This document shows positions 24,834-31,701 of a DNA stretch of 40,303 bases, in pieces. Where the stretch lies: contig NZ_JAHHIR010000036.1 of the NCBI RefSeq assembly GCF_018678075.1, positions 1-40,303 of the forward strand. Reading direction: 5' to 3'. The position numbers were made by a program, and so were the translations under genes. This DNA comes from Epibacterium ulvae. GTDB lineage: Bacteria > Pseudomonadota > Alphaproteobacteria > Rhodobacterales > Rhodobacteraceae. The stretch's first letter is position 1. Every line of letters begins with the position of its first letter. Under the pieces are notes generated by a model. The model worked only from the letters and a program-made list of their open reading frames with translations. It was not told the origin of the DNA and did not search any database.

Positions 24834-25026
24834 TATGGTGCCCAATTCCAACGCCAAGCGTTGTGGGCTGAAACGGGAATGAGGACGGGTGGACCCAATC
24901 GCGGCACCCAAAGCCTCAACCGCCCCCGCGACTGTGCGTGGCAAGCGGGTCTGCATCACCACTGAAGGCGTTTCTTCGGGAAGGGCAGACCACAGCGTTT
25001 GAGCCACAAGTCAGGAGACCGGCCAT
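24834..25026 (+). promoter_or_regulatory. Second cobalamin riboswitch, before the CbiM-like permease gene
   Basis: Conserved blocks occur in order: TATGGTGCCC, GAAACGGGAATGAGG, CAACCGCCCCCGCGACTGTG, CCACTGAAGGCG, TCGGGAAGG and a B12 box AAGTCAGGAGACCGGCC (about 25008-25024). A hairpin CCGCC-GGGTGT-GGCGG (25048-25063) lies between the aptamer and the permease ribosome site GGAG, and could be the switching element. TTGACG (24789) and TTGACC (24795) hexamers precede it, but no confident promoter was found. It should repress cobalt uptake when cobalamin is plentiful. Confidence 0.85.
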
Positions 25027-25078
25027 GTCCTGTGAACATAACTCAATCCGCCGGGTGTGGCGGGACTGGAGAATTGAA

Positions 25079-25756
25079 ATGCATATCGAACCCGGCATCG
25101 TTGACGGTGCCAAAATTGCTTTGTCTTACGCCACGGCTGCAGGTGCTGTGACCTATGCGGTCAAAGAGACCTTTGCCGACCTGCGCGCGTCAAACTTTGC
25201 CTCCTACGCGGCGCGTGCGCTGATCGCTACCTTTGGCGTCTTGGTCTTTTTTGAAGTGCTGCCGCATTTCCCGGTTGGCGTGTCCGAGGTCCACTTTATC
25301 CTCGGCTCGACCCTGTTTCTGGTGCTGGGCGCGGCCCCGGCTGCCTTTGGTCTGGCGGCAGGCCTGTTGATCCAGGGTGCGTTTTTTGCCCCGATCGACC
25401 TGCCGCAATATGCGATCAACCTGACAACCCTGCTGGTGCCGCTGTTTGCGCTGCACGCACTGGCAAACCGCATCATCGCGCCCAAAACCGCCTATATCGA
25501 CCTGAAGTATTCGCAGGTGCTGGCGCTGTCGGCGGCCTATCAGGGCGGTGTTGTTGCATGGGTGGCCTTCTGGGCGTTTTATGGTCAGGGCTTTGGTGCG
25601 GCCAATGTCGCCTCGGTCTTCTCCTTTGGCGCGGCCTATATGCTGGTGGTGCTGATCGAACCCATCGCCGATCTGGCCGTTCTATATGCGGCCAAGTCCC
25701 TGCGCGGGTTTGAACGTGCGGGTCTGTTCACCGCACGCCTGTTCAACGCGGCCTGA
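25079..25756 (+). CDS. cbiM: CbiM-like permease (energy-coupling-factor cobalt transporter component)
   Basis: A 225-residue membrane protein starting MHIEPGIVDGAKIALSY. The N-terminal Met-His is the metal-binding start known from CbiM/NikM. About six hydrophobic segments are visible, including YAARALIATFGVLVFFEVL, FILGSTLFLVLGAAPAAFGL and VASVFSFGAAYMLVVLIEPI. The preceding riboswitch makes cobalt the likely substrate. No cbiN, cbiQ or cbiO gene is adjacent, so it either pairs with distant subunits or acts as a solitary variant. GGAG lies eight bases before the ATG. Confidence 0.8.
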   Translation: MHIEPGIVDGAKIALSYATAAGAVTYAVKETFADLRASNFASYAARALIATFGVLVFFEVLPHFPVGVSEVHFILGSTLFLVLGAAPAAFGLAAGLLIQGAFFAPIDLPQYAINLTTLLVPLFALHALANRIIAPKTAYIDLKYSQVLALSAAYQGGVVAWVAFWAFYGQGFGAANVASVFSFGAAYMLVVLIEPIADLAVLYAAKSLRGFERAGLFTARLFNAA

Positions 25757-25784
25757 CTGCCACGCAACAGTTGACCTTTTCCTC

Positions 25785-25816
25785 ACGCGGCCCCATCACC
25801 GGGGCCGTGTTTGTTT
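25785..25816 (+). terminator. Terminator-like hairpin between cbiM and cobF
   Basis: ACGCGGCCCC (25785-25794) pairs with GGGGCCGTGT (25801-25810), with one G-U, around ATCACC. TTGTTTTT follows. It lies 28 bases after the cbiM stop and ends just before the cobF ribosome site, so cobF should depend on readthrough or on a promoter that I cannot place. Confidence 0.7.
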
Positions 25817-25828
25817 TTGGAGCCTCTC

Positions 25829-26599
25829 ATGACCACGCCCCAGTTCGCGCTCTCCCTTGTTGGTATCGGCACCGGCAATCCCAAGCATCTGACGCTACAA
25901 GCGGTTGAGGCGCTGAACACGGTCGATCTGATCCTGATCCCCAACAAAGGCGCGGGCAAAGATGATCTGGCATCCCTCCGTCAGGCCATCTGCACCAAAG
26001 TCATCCGCACCCCCGGCCACCGGATTGTTGAATTTGACCTGCCCACGCGGGATGAAGCCACGCAGGATTACCGCCAGCGCGTCGAGGACTGGCACGACGC
26101 GATTGTTGAGATCTGGTGGCAGAATATGGTCGACGCCCTTCCGGACGGCGGCACCGTCGGGTTTCTGGTCTGGGGGGATCCGTCCCTGTATGACAGCACG
26201 ATGCGGATTGCCGATCGCCTTCACCCCAAGGGTGAGATCACGGTACATGTGATCCCCGGCATCACCTCGATCCAGGCGCTGACGGCGGCTCATGCGGAGC
26301 CTTTGAACCAGATCAATGAGGCGGTGACGATCACCACCGGACGCCAGCTGCGCGATCACGGTTGGCCCGCCTCAGCCGAGACGCTGATCATCATGCTGGA
26401 TGGGCAATGCTCATTCACTAGCCTGCCCCCCAAAGGGGTCGAGATCTGGTGGACTGCTTATGCCGGGATGGACAACGAACTCTCGATATCCGGCCCACTT
26501 GCGGATGTCGGCGAGCAGATCCAACAGACGCGCGCCAAAGCGCGCGCTGAACATGGCTGGTTGATGGATATCTACATGCTGCGCCGCACCGCGCGTTAG
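25829..26599 (+). CDS. cobF: Precorrin-6A synthase (deacetylating)
   Basis: A 256-residue tetrapyrrole methylase that methylates precorrin-5 at C1 and releases acetate, an enzyme found only in the aerobic route. Motifs: LVGIGTGNPKHLTLQAVEAL, LIPNKGAGKDDLASLR, FLVWGDPSLYDSTM and VIPGITSIQAL. The start at 25829 is supported by GGAG eight bases upstream (TTTTTGGAGCC). It is separated from the other cob genes by cbiM and a terminator. Its final four bases overlap the end of the converging CYTH gene. Confidence 0.93.
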   Translation: MTTPQFALSLVGIGTGNPKHLTLQAVEALNTVDLILIPNKGAGKDDLASLRQAICTKVIRTPGHRIVEFDLPTRDEATQDYRQRVEDWHDAIVEIWWQNMVDALPDGGTVGFLVWGDPSLYDSTMRIADRLHPKGEITVHVIPGITSIQALTAAHAEPLNQINEAVTITTGRQLRDHGWPASAETLIIMLDGQCSFTSLPPKGVEIWWTAYAGMDNELSISGPLADVGEQIQQTRAKARAEHGWLMDIYMLRRTAR

Positions 26600-27060
26600 G
26601 CTGGCAGGCCGTTCACCGCCATGTTCTTGTTCTTATAACGTTTGTCGTCGGTAACATCGGTGCCAAACCAACGGGGTGGTTCAAAAGCTTGCGCCGCAGC
26701 GAGCGTATCAAATTCGACCTCGACCAGAACCAACCCGTCGAGCGCCCCTTCAAAGATGTCGAGCTCATAGATCAGCCCACCCGGCAACTGGGCGCTCCAG
26801 CGGATCTTCTCCACCCGGCGCCCGTCGGTTTCCGGCCAAAAGACATCAAACTGCGCTTGGGTGATCGCCGCCTCCCGTTCGGTGCGCACGGTGCCTTCGC
26901 CGGATTTGAAGGTCAGCACATAGTCGTCGTTCTTCTGCCGCAAGCGCATCTCAACCGCATCCGTGGGATGGGTGATATAGCCCTGCCGCACCTCGGTCCG
27001 CTTGGTATTTGCCAAATCCGGCAGTGCTGCGACCAGAAATTTCCGCTCGATCTCTTGCAT
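26596..27060 (-). CDS. CYTH-domain protein (triphosphate / inorganic polyphosphate-type phosphatase)
   Basis: A 154-residue single-domain CYTH protein. The signature EIERKFLV (residues 3-10) is followed by the charged strands lining the tunnel: VEMRLRQK, YVLTFKSGEGTVRTERE, YELDIFEG, LVLVEVEF and DKRYKNKNMA. Bacterial members cleave inorganic tripolyphosphate or related substrates with divalent metal. It is the last gene of the RHH-CHAD-ParA operon, nine bases after parA, with a GGGGGG ribosome site. CYTH and CHAD often occur together and are linked to polyphosphate; here ParA lies between them. Confidence 0.88.
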   Translation of the reverse strand: MQEIERKFLVAALPDLANTKRTEVRQGYITHPTDAVEMRLRQKNDDYVLTFKSGEGTVRTEREAAITQAQFDVFWPETDGRRVEKIRWSAQLPGGLIYELDIFEGALDGLVLVEVEFDTLAAAQAFEPPRWFGTDVTDDKRYKNKNMAVNGLPA

Positions 27061-27069
27061 ATCCCCCCC

Positions 27070-27813
27070 TCAAGTCCGCTTTTCCAGCTCGTGCCACAAG
27101 GCGCGATAGGCTTTGCCAGCCGGGCGGTTGCCCGCGAATGCCATGGTCGGTTCCCGGTGGACGCCCATCCGTTCGACATCGGTGGAAAACGGCAGCTGCG
27201 TCTCAAGGAACTTTCCCTTGTAGGACTTGCGCATCCGCTCCATCGTCTCACCATGTAAGCTCTTGCGGGACTGCACCATTGAAAAGAAGGGTTTCAGCTT
27301 TTTGGCTTGCAACCCCTGCTCCTCAAAGAAACTCACCAATTGCGCAAAGGTCCGTTCGGTCAGGGTCGAAGGGATCACCGGCACCACAACATGGTCGGCC
27401 GCCTTGAACACCGCCTCGGACAGGGACGACAGGTTGGGTGGGCAATCCAATAGGATCACATCATAATCCCCGTCCACCGCCTTGAGCGCCTTTTTCAGAC
27501 GAGAGCGGCTGTTCTTCATCCGCGACAGGAAAATATCAAAATCGCGAAACGTCAGGTTGGCGGGCAACACATCAAGGTATTCATAGTCGCTGCCGCGGAT
27601 CGCCTTGGTGAACCGTTCGACGTCTTCAAAAAACTTGGCCTCCTTCAGTTTCTTCGAAGGTTTCACCCGAAAGTAAAACCCTGACGCCCCCTGCGGGTCC
27701 AGATCACACAACAAGGTACGCGCGCCCGACTGTGCATAGGCATATGCAAGATTCACCGCCGAGGCGGTCTTACCCACGCCGCCTTTGTTGCTGTAACAGG
27801 CGATAATCTTCAT
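27070..27813 (-). CDS. parA: ParA/MinD-family partition ATPase
   Basis: A 247-residue ParA ATPase with the deviant Walker A SNKGGVGKTA (signature Lys10, Lys15), the LCDLDPQGASG switch region (Walker A') and DVILLDCPPNLSSLSEAV as Walker B. There is no N-terminal helix-turn-helix, so it is of the small type (plasmid Ib, McdA-like or MipZ-like). Such ATPases move DNA, carboxysomes or other cargo over the nucleoid. The ATG overlaps the CHAD stop (ATGA), tying production of the two together. The cargo is not known from sequence; the neighbours suggest polyphosphate. Confidence 0.9.
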   Translation of the reverse strand: MKIIACYSNKGGVGKTASAVNLAYAYAQSGARTLLCDLDPQGASGFYFRVKPSKKLKEAKFFEDVERFTKAIRGSDYEYLDVLPANLTFRDFDIFLSRMKNSRSRLKKALKAVDGDYDVILLDCPPNLSSLSEAVFKAADHVVVPVIPSTLTERTFAQLVSFFEEQGLQAKKLKPFFSMVQSRKSLHGETMERMRKSYKGKFLETQLPFSTDVERMGVHREPTMAFAGNRPAGKAYRALWHELEKRT

Positions 27814-29324
27814 AGTTGCGGCCCTTTCTCGTGAAACATTTGTCGAAACCTCTCGCGGGTCTCTGGGCTGTCAAACCGGGCAAAGCTCTGCACCACCCGC
27901 GCCCGTTCTTCTAATTGGCGGCCATGGAGTATGGAGATCAGCGCGCCAATGCTTTGCGCGGCCATGAGCGCAGTTTTCCCTTTCAGTCGTCCCGATGAAA
28001 TCAGCGCCTGCAAGCTCTCTTGTTGGACGGAATAGTCGTTGAACAACCCCAGGTTATCCTGCAGCCGTTTCAAGGGCTTCAACAGCGCCTTGATCTCAGC
28101 CGCATCAAACTGCAACGCAAAGAATTCAATAAGATACCGCAGTTTCTTGCAGGAAATGCGCAGCTCGTGCACCTCTTCATCCGGTGTCTGATCATCGATT
28201 TTGGCGGCGATTTTGGAGACTTTGCGATACCGTTTCCAGATCAGTTTCTGCGCGTAATCCCCAACACTCAAACCGCCCAAGGCGCCGTGAATGCATTCAC
28301 CGGGCGGTACAAATGTCGCCTCCAGATCCGCCATCTCGCGCTTGTATGCGGCGCTTTTCAACCGCTTGGTTAGATCGGCCAGAACGGCACTGCGATCGGC
28401 TTCAAAGGTGGCAAACATCAAGCGCAGACCTTCGTGCAGATTTGCAGGCAACATGTCGAAGTAATAGTCACGCTCCAGCAGGTACACATCCAGATCCCGC
28501 AACGGGCCGGTTGGTGCCATCAAATCTGAGAACCGCTGTTTCAAATCCTGCGTCGCCGCCGCGCCATAGACCCCTTTGAACAGGCTCAAGACCGAGCGAA
28601 TTTTGCGCAGGGCAACCCGGTAGTCATGCAAAAACTCGGTATCGAAATCCGCAAGCGTGCCCGCCTCGTTTTGACGCGCAACGCTCAGATAGGCCGATAT
28701 GATCCGATTTGCCGCGCAATAGGCGGTGGTCTCTTGCGAATACTCCAGCTTTGGCTTGGCGACATAGGCGTGTAATTCAGGAAACAACACATCCATGATC
28801 TGGCGCGGCGCGGCCTCAGTGGCGCCACGCTCCGCCAGTTTTTTGCGCACCAGTTTCAGGGATTTGCCATAGCCGCGCACCGGATCCAGCGATATCAGAC
28901 TTGTGGCGCGGTCAACGGTCGAAAACGTCAGAACCTGCACCCGCAGATGGGTTTTTTCCTCATCATCCACCAGTTTGACCTGCTGCTGATCGATCTCACC
29001 TTCGCCGAGGTTCAACAGACAGCGCAGCGGATCAACATCCGCCAACCGGGCCTTCACCGGACCATCAGCCAGATCCGCAACAAAATTCCCGGACCGCTCA
29101 GCCGTTTGCGAGACCGGCACGCCATCGGGCTGCACCAACGTCAACTGCCCGCCGCTTTCGAACAGCAGGCGACCAGACTGGCGGATGGATTGATCGAAAC
29201 AATCCAACAGCACAAATTTCGCGGTCTCTTGATCCGCATCGACATGGGCCACCAGCCCTTTGGACAGGTTCGGCCAATCGGTTGGGAGCAGCGGTTCAGA
29301 ACAGGATAACAATGAGTTTGACAT
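27810..29324 (-). CDS. CHAD-domain protein (polyphosphate-binding family)
   Basis: A 504-residue protein. The C-terminal part (from about 195) is a CHAD domain with two alpha-helical repeats, each with its basic motif: HDYRVALRKIRS (His233) and VHELRISCKKLRY (His386). CHAD domains bind inorganic polyphosphate and target proteins to polyphosphate granules. The N-terminal part (about 1-190) is beta-rich with acidic strands and may be a degenerate CYTH-like region, but lacks ExExK. No membrane segment or signal peptide is seen, so it should be cytoplasmic. It starts eight bases after the RHH gene and overlaps parA. Confidence 0.88.
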   Translation of the reverse strand: MSNSLLSCSEPLLPTDWPNLSKGLVAHVDADQETAKFVLLDCFDQSIRQSGRLLFESGGQLTLVQPDGVPVSQTAERSGNFVADLADGPVKARLADVDPLRCLLNLGEGEIDQQQVKLVDDEEKTHLRVQVLTFSTVDRATSLISLDPVRGYGKSLKLVRKKLAERGATEAAPRQIMDVLFPELHAYVAKPKLEYSQETTAYCAANRIISAYLSVARQNEAGTLADFDTEFLHDYRVALRKIRSVLSLFKGVYGAAATQDLKQRFSDLMAPTGPLRDLDVYLLERDYYFDMLPANLHEGLRLMFATFEADRSAVLADLTKRLKSAAYKREMADLEATFVPPGECIHGALGGLSVGDYAQKLIWKRYRKVSKIAAKIDDQTPDEEVHELRISCKKLRYLIEFFALQFDAAEIKALLKPLKRLQDNLGLFNDYSVQQESLQALISSGRLKGKTALMAAQSIGALISILHGRQLEERARVVQSFARFDSPETRERFRQMFHEKGPQL

Positions 29325-29332
29325 TTCCTCAG

Positions 29333-29512
29333 TCAGTTTTTCTTTTTGCTGTCAGACAGATAGTCTTCGACGAGGCGTTCAATGATTTTTTGAACGCTAG
29401 TATCTTCCTCTATCGCGCGGATTTTCAGCGCCTTTAAGGTTTTTCGATCCAATCGCAGAGAGGTGTTTTTCTTGTCACCGTCAGCGGATTTGGTTGGTTT
29501 GTCTTTAGCCAT
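29333..29512 (-). CDS. Small ribbon-helix-helix protein (ParG/CopG-like) leading the CHAD-ParA operon
   Basis: A 59-residue frame. A lysine-rich flexible tail (MAKDKPTKSADGDKKN) is followed by a beta strand TSLRLDRKT and two helices LKALKIRAIEED and SVQKIIERLVEDYL, ending in a Lys-rich tail. This is the ribbon-helix-helix layout of ParG, omega and CopG proteins, which partner ParA ATPases and repress their own operons. A GGAG-like site (GAGGGAGCTCG) lies just upstream of the ATG. It lies eight bases before the CHAD gene. A cluster of TGACG repeats lies directly upstream, a plausible binding site. Confidence 0.75.
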   Translation of the reverse strand: MAKDKPTKSADGDKKNTSLRLDRKTLKALKIRAIEEDTSVQKIIERLVEDYLSDSKKKN

Positions 29513-29524
29513 ACGCGAGCTCCC

Positions 29525-29563
29525 TCATGACGTCATGATGACGCTGACGTCCGGTGAAGTCAA
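29525..29563 (-). promoter_or_regulatory. TGACG-repeat operator overlapping a candidate promoter of the RHH-CHAD-ParA-CYTH operon
   Basis: A perfect 14-bp palindrome TCATGACGTCATGA (29525-29538) is followed by TGACG at 29539-29543 and 29545-29549 and TGAAGTCA at 29555-29562. On the minus strand TTGACT (29563-29558) and CATCAT (29540-29535) are 17 bases apart and could be -35 and -10 boxes. The repeats then cover the core promoter, as expected for self-repression by the RHH protein, and could double as a partition site. Confidence 0.5.
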
Positions 29564-29650
29564 ACAGACAAATCCAAGCGTGACACGCCCTAGTGGAATA
29601 TGAAATACGATTGAAATTCGACTAATGTAGCAATGCGCAATGCACCCTGG

Positions 29651-30219
29651 CTACCAGTTCGCAGCCGCTACGCGATAGGTGAACGCGCTTTGCTCCTCAG
29701 CCTTGGCCTCCGCCAGCAGCGCATCAACCTGCGCCCGCCCCGGAGCGTGGGAACATACCGGATCCGTTGTACTTGCATCCCCGCCAAAGCCAGCGCCTGA
29801 CAGCGGCACCCGCCAAAGTTGATCTCTTTACGCTCGCAGCTTTTGCAAGGATCCGGCAACCAGTCGGTTCCGCGATAGGCATGAAAGGCAGCGCTTTTGT
29901 ACCAGATCTCGGCCAAAGGGCGCTCTGCAACCGTTTCAAACTGCAAATGCGGGATGGTCTCGGCCGCATGGCACGGCAGAACCTTGCCCTCCGGTGTGAC
30001 ATTCATCCCCGCGCTGCCCCATCCGCCCAAACAGGCCTTGGGGTATTCCGCAAAATAATCGGGGGGAACGAAGTCGATGGCGAGAATACCGCGCAGCCGC
30101 TGCGCAGCTTCTGCAACCTTGTGCTTCGTCTCGGCTGTTTGAGCGCGAGTGGGTAAGAGCATGCCTCGGTTTTTGGTGGCCCAACCGTGAAACTGCACAC
30201 AGGCGACCTCAAGCCTGTG
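29651..30219 (-). pseudogene. pqqE: pqqE remnant: C-terminal part, truncated and frameshifted
   Basis: From about 30219 down, the minus strand reads [39 protein letters not shown]-like sequence ([20 protein letters not shown]), [19 protein letters not shown] and [20 protein letters not shown]. This is the C-terminal third of PqqE, the radical-SAM enzyme that links Glu and Tyr in PqqA, including the SPASM-domain cysteines. One base seems lost in the G run at 29779-29782. In the next frame the tail continues as [19 protein letters not shown] and ends at a TAG at 29651-29653. The radical-SAM N-terminal part is absent. No other pqq gene is nearby, so it is dead. Confidence 0.85.
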
Positions 30220-30362
30220 TGCATGGGGAACATGTTGTCGCGCGCCCTTCGTGACGAGCAAGTACAGGAAATGACCGACTCTGAGCGATTGGCGGAGGTA
30301 GCAAAGGGACACTTCTAAGCCCCGCGCGTCGCCGTGCCTGCATCGATCGTGTTCCAAGTGAG

Positions 30363-30914
30363 CTGAACGTCTCGGAACACCGCGCAGGCCGGGTTCTGAG
30401 ACAACGCCGGTCTACGCAACGCAAAATGCCCGTGGGACGCGCTGATGAAGAACGATTGGTGGCCGACATGATCGAGCTGACCCGACAATATGGCCGTTAC
30501 GGTTATCGTCGGATCGCAGCACTACTGAGAGACGCTGGCTGGCATGTGAATAACAAGCGCCTGGAATGGTTGTGGCGACGAGAGGGGCTGAAAGTGCCAA
30601 TGAAACAACCAAAGAAGGGGCGGCTCCGGCTGAATGTTGGATCATGTGTCCGGCTTCGCCCTGAGTATCGTAATCACGTTTGGTCGTATGATTTCGTGCA
30701 CCACAGAACCGACGATGGCAGAGCCTTTAGGACGCTCAACATCTTGGATGAACGCAGCCGAGAATGTTTGGCGATCCTGTTGAAACGGAAGCTGAACTCG
30801 ACTGAGGTCATCGATGCTCTCACAGACTTGTTCATCCTGCGTGGCGTGCCAGCCACGTCCGTTCGCCAATCCAGGCCAGGTTTTCATCCTTCCCGCAACA
30901 GTCGAAAGGACTGA
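30363..30914 (+). pseudogene. IS3-family (IS407-like) transposase OrfB remnant
   Basis: An open frame reads [20 protein letters not shown], then DEERLVADMIELTRQYGRYG, RRIAALLRDAGW, and the integrase-core opening WSYDFVHHRTDDGRAFRTL, with DERSRECLAI and TDLFILRGVP. It then departs from the family just where the second catalytic aspartate region (normally RSDNGPEF) should come. The third acidic residue is missing. Both ends are lost, so it cannot be active. It marks the left side of the polysaccharide island; an OrfA stub of the same type lies at 37385-37522. Confidence 0.85.
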
Positions 30915-31301
30915 GCCCAAACCCACTAGGTAGAAATCATAAGTATGTACTGAATCGGTTGACTAGTATTGCGGTCGAGAGTGCACCTTCGCATGATAAA
31001 CATCCCGCTGACCAGATGTTTCCACGGTCATTTTGGAACGACTGCTGTGGCTGAACCAAAGCGGAAATGTCACTCAACAATCGAAACCCATTACTTGGAA
31101 GATCGCGCCGACATTTATCGCAAACTGATAGGCAGATTTATGTGACCAGAGAGCAAGTTACGCTCTTCACTGGAATTGCGACGTCTGAGATGAAACTATA
31201 TGCGCCTGTCATTTATGTAAATGATCACATGGTTCCGCCGTTTTGGTCAGGGCGGCATGACTGCAGGCAGTGCCACCTGCAGAGCAGTTTCTTCAGATCC
31301 G
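30915..31301. other. Gene-free stretch between IS3 remnant and gtrA-like gene
   Basis: No supported gene was found; the DNA is less GC-rich than the core region. Near its right end, CCGCC/GGCGG (31235-31255) and CTGCAGG/CCTGCAG (31261-31282) form two hairpins just beyond the gtrA-like stop. They may help end that transcript, although no T-tract follows. Confidence 0.4.
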
Positions 31302-31694
31302 TCAATCTCGGAATGACCAGACCCTGTTCAGGCCAAATGTGACGACGATCAACGCAGCCGTTGTAAGCACTTGAGCCACCGGGTAGGGCAGCCCGGCTGA
31401 TAGGGTCAGAACACCCATCAGTGCCGTATTCAGCACCACCGCCAGCCCTGCGATCAAAAAGAACTTTGGCGCGGTCTTGCGGTGCTGGGAAGTGGATTGA
31501 AACGTGTAGGTGCGGTTCAGGGCATAGCTGACAATGGCGCCAACCAATCCACCACACAGTGAAGCCTTTACTGGCAGGACCTCGGCGCCCTCGACCAGTG
31601 CGAACAGCACTACATAGTGACACGCTGTGGCAATCGCACCGACCCCGAAGAAGGTGATGAACTGGCGCAGCAATGAGGAGGGTTTACGGGGCAT
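31302..31694 (-). CDS. GtrA-family membrane protein
   Basis: A 130-residue protein with four hydrophobic segments and the GtrA family features: FITFFGVGAIATACHYVVLF, LCGGLVGAIVSYALNRTYTF and the C-terminal TFGLNRVWSF. GtrA proteins are proposed flippases or anchors for lipid-linked sugars such as undecaprenyl-phosphate-glucose. The start at 31694 is preferred because it gives the usual short cytoplasmic N-terminus (MPRKPSSLLRQF). It lies seven bases after the YfhO-like gene. With the GtrB-like enzyme at 33945 it forms a Gtr-type glycosylation set. Confidence 0.88.
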   Translation of the reverse strand: MPRKPSSLLRQFITFFGVGAIATACHYVVLFALVEGAEVLPVKASLCGGLVGAIVSYALNRTYTFQSTSQHRKTAPKFFLIAGLAVVLNTALMGVLTLSAGLPYPVAQVLTTAALIVVTFGLNRVWSFRD

Positions 31695-31701
31695 CGCTGG
31701 T

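Noticed and set aside
30234-30317. 27-codon plus-strand frame between the pqqE and IS3 remnants
   Set aside because: It reads [20 protein letters not shown], which looks protein-like and could be the tail of a lost gene, but it is too short and lacks any family match.
31067-31342. 91-codon plus-strand frame overlapping the gtrA-like end
   Set aside because: No ribosome site or known domain, and its last part is antisense to the gtrA-like gene.
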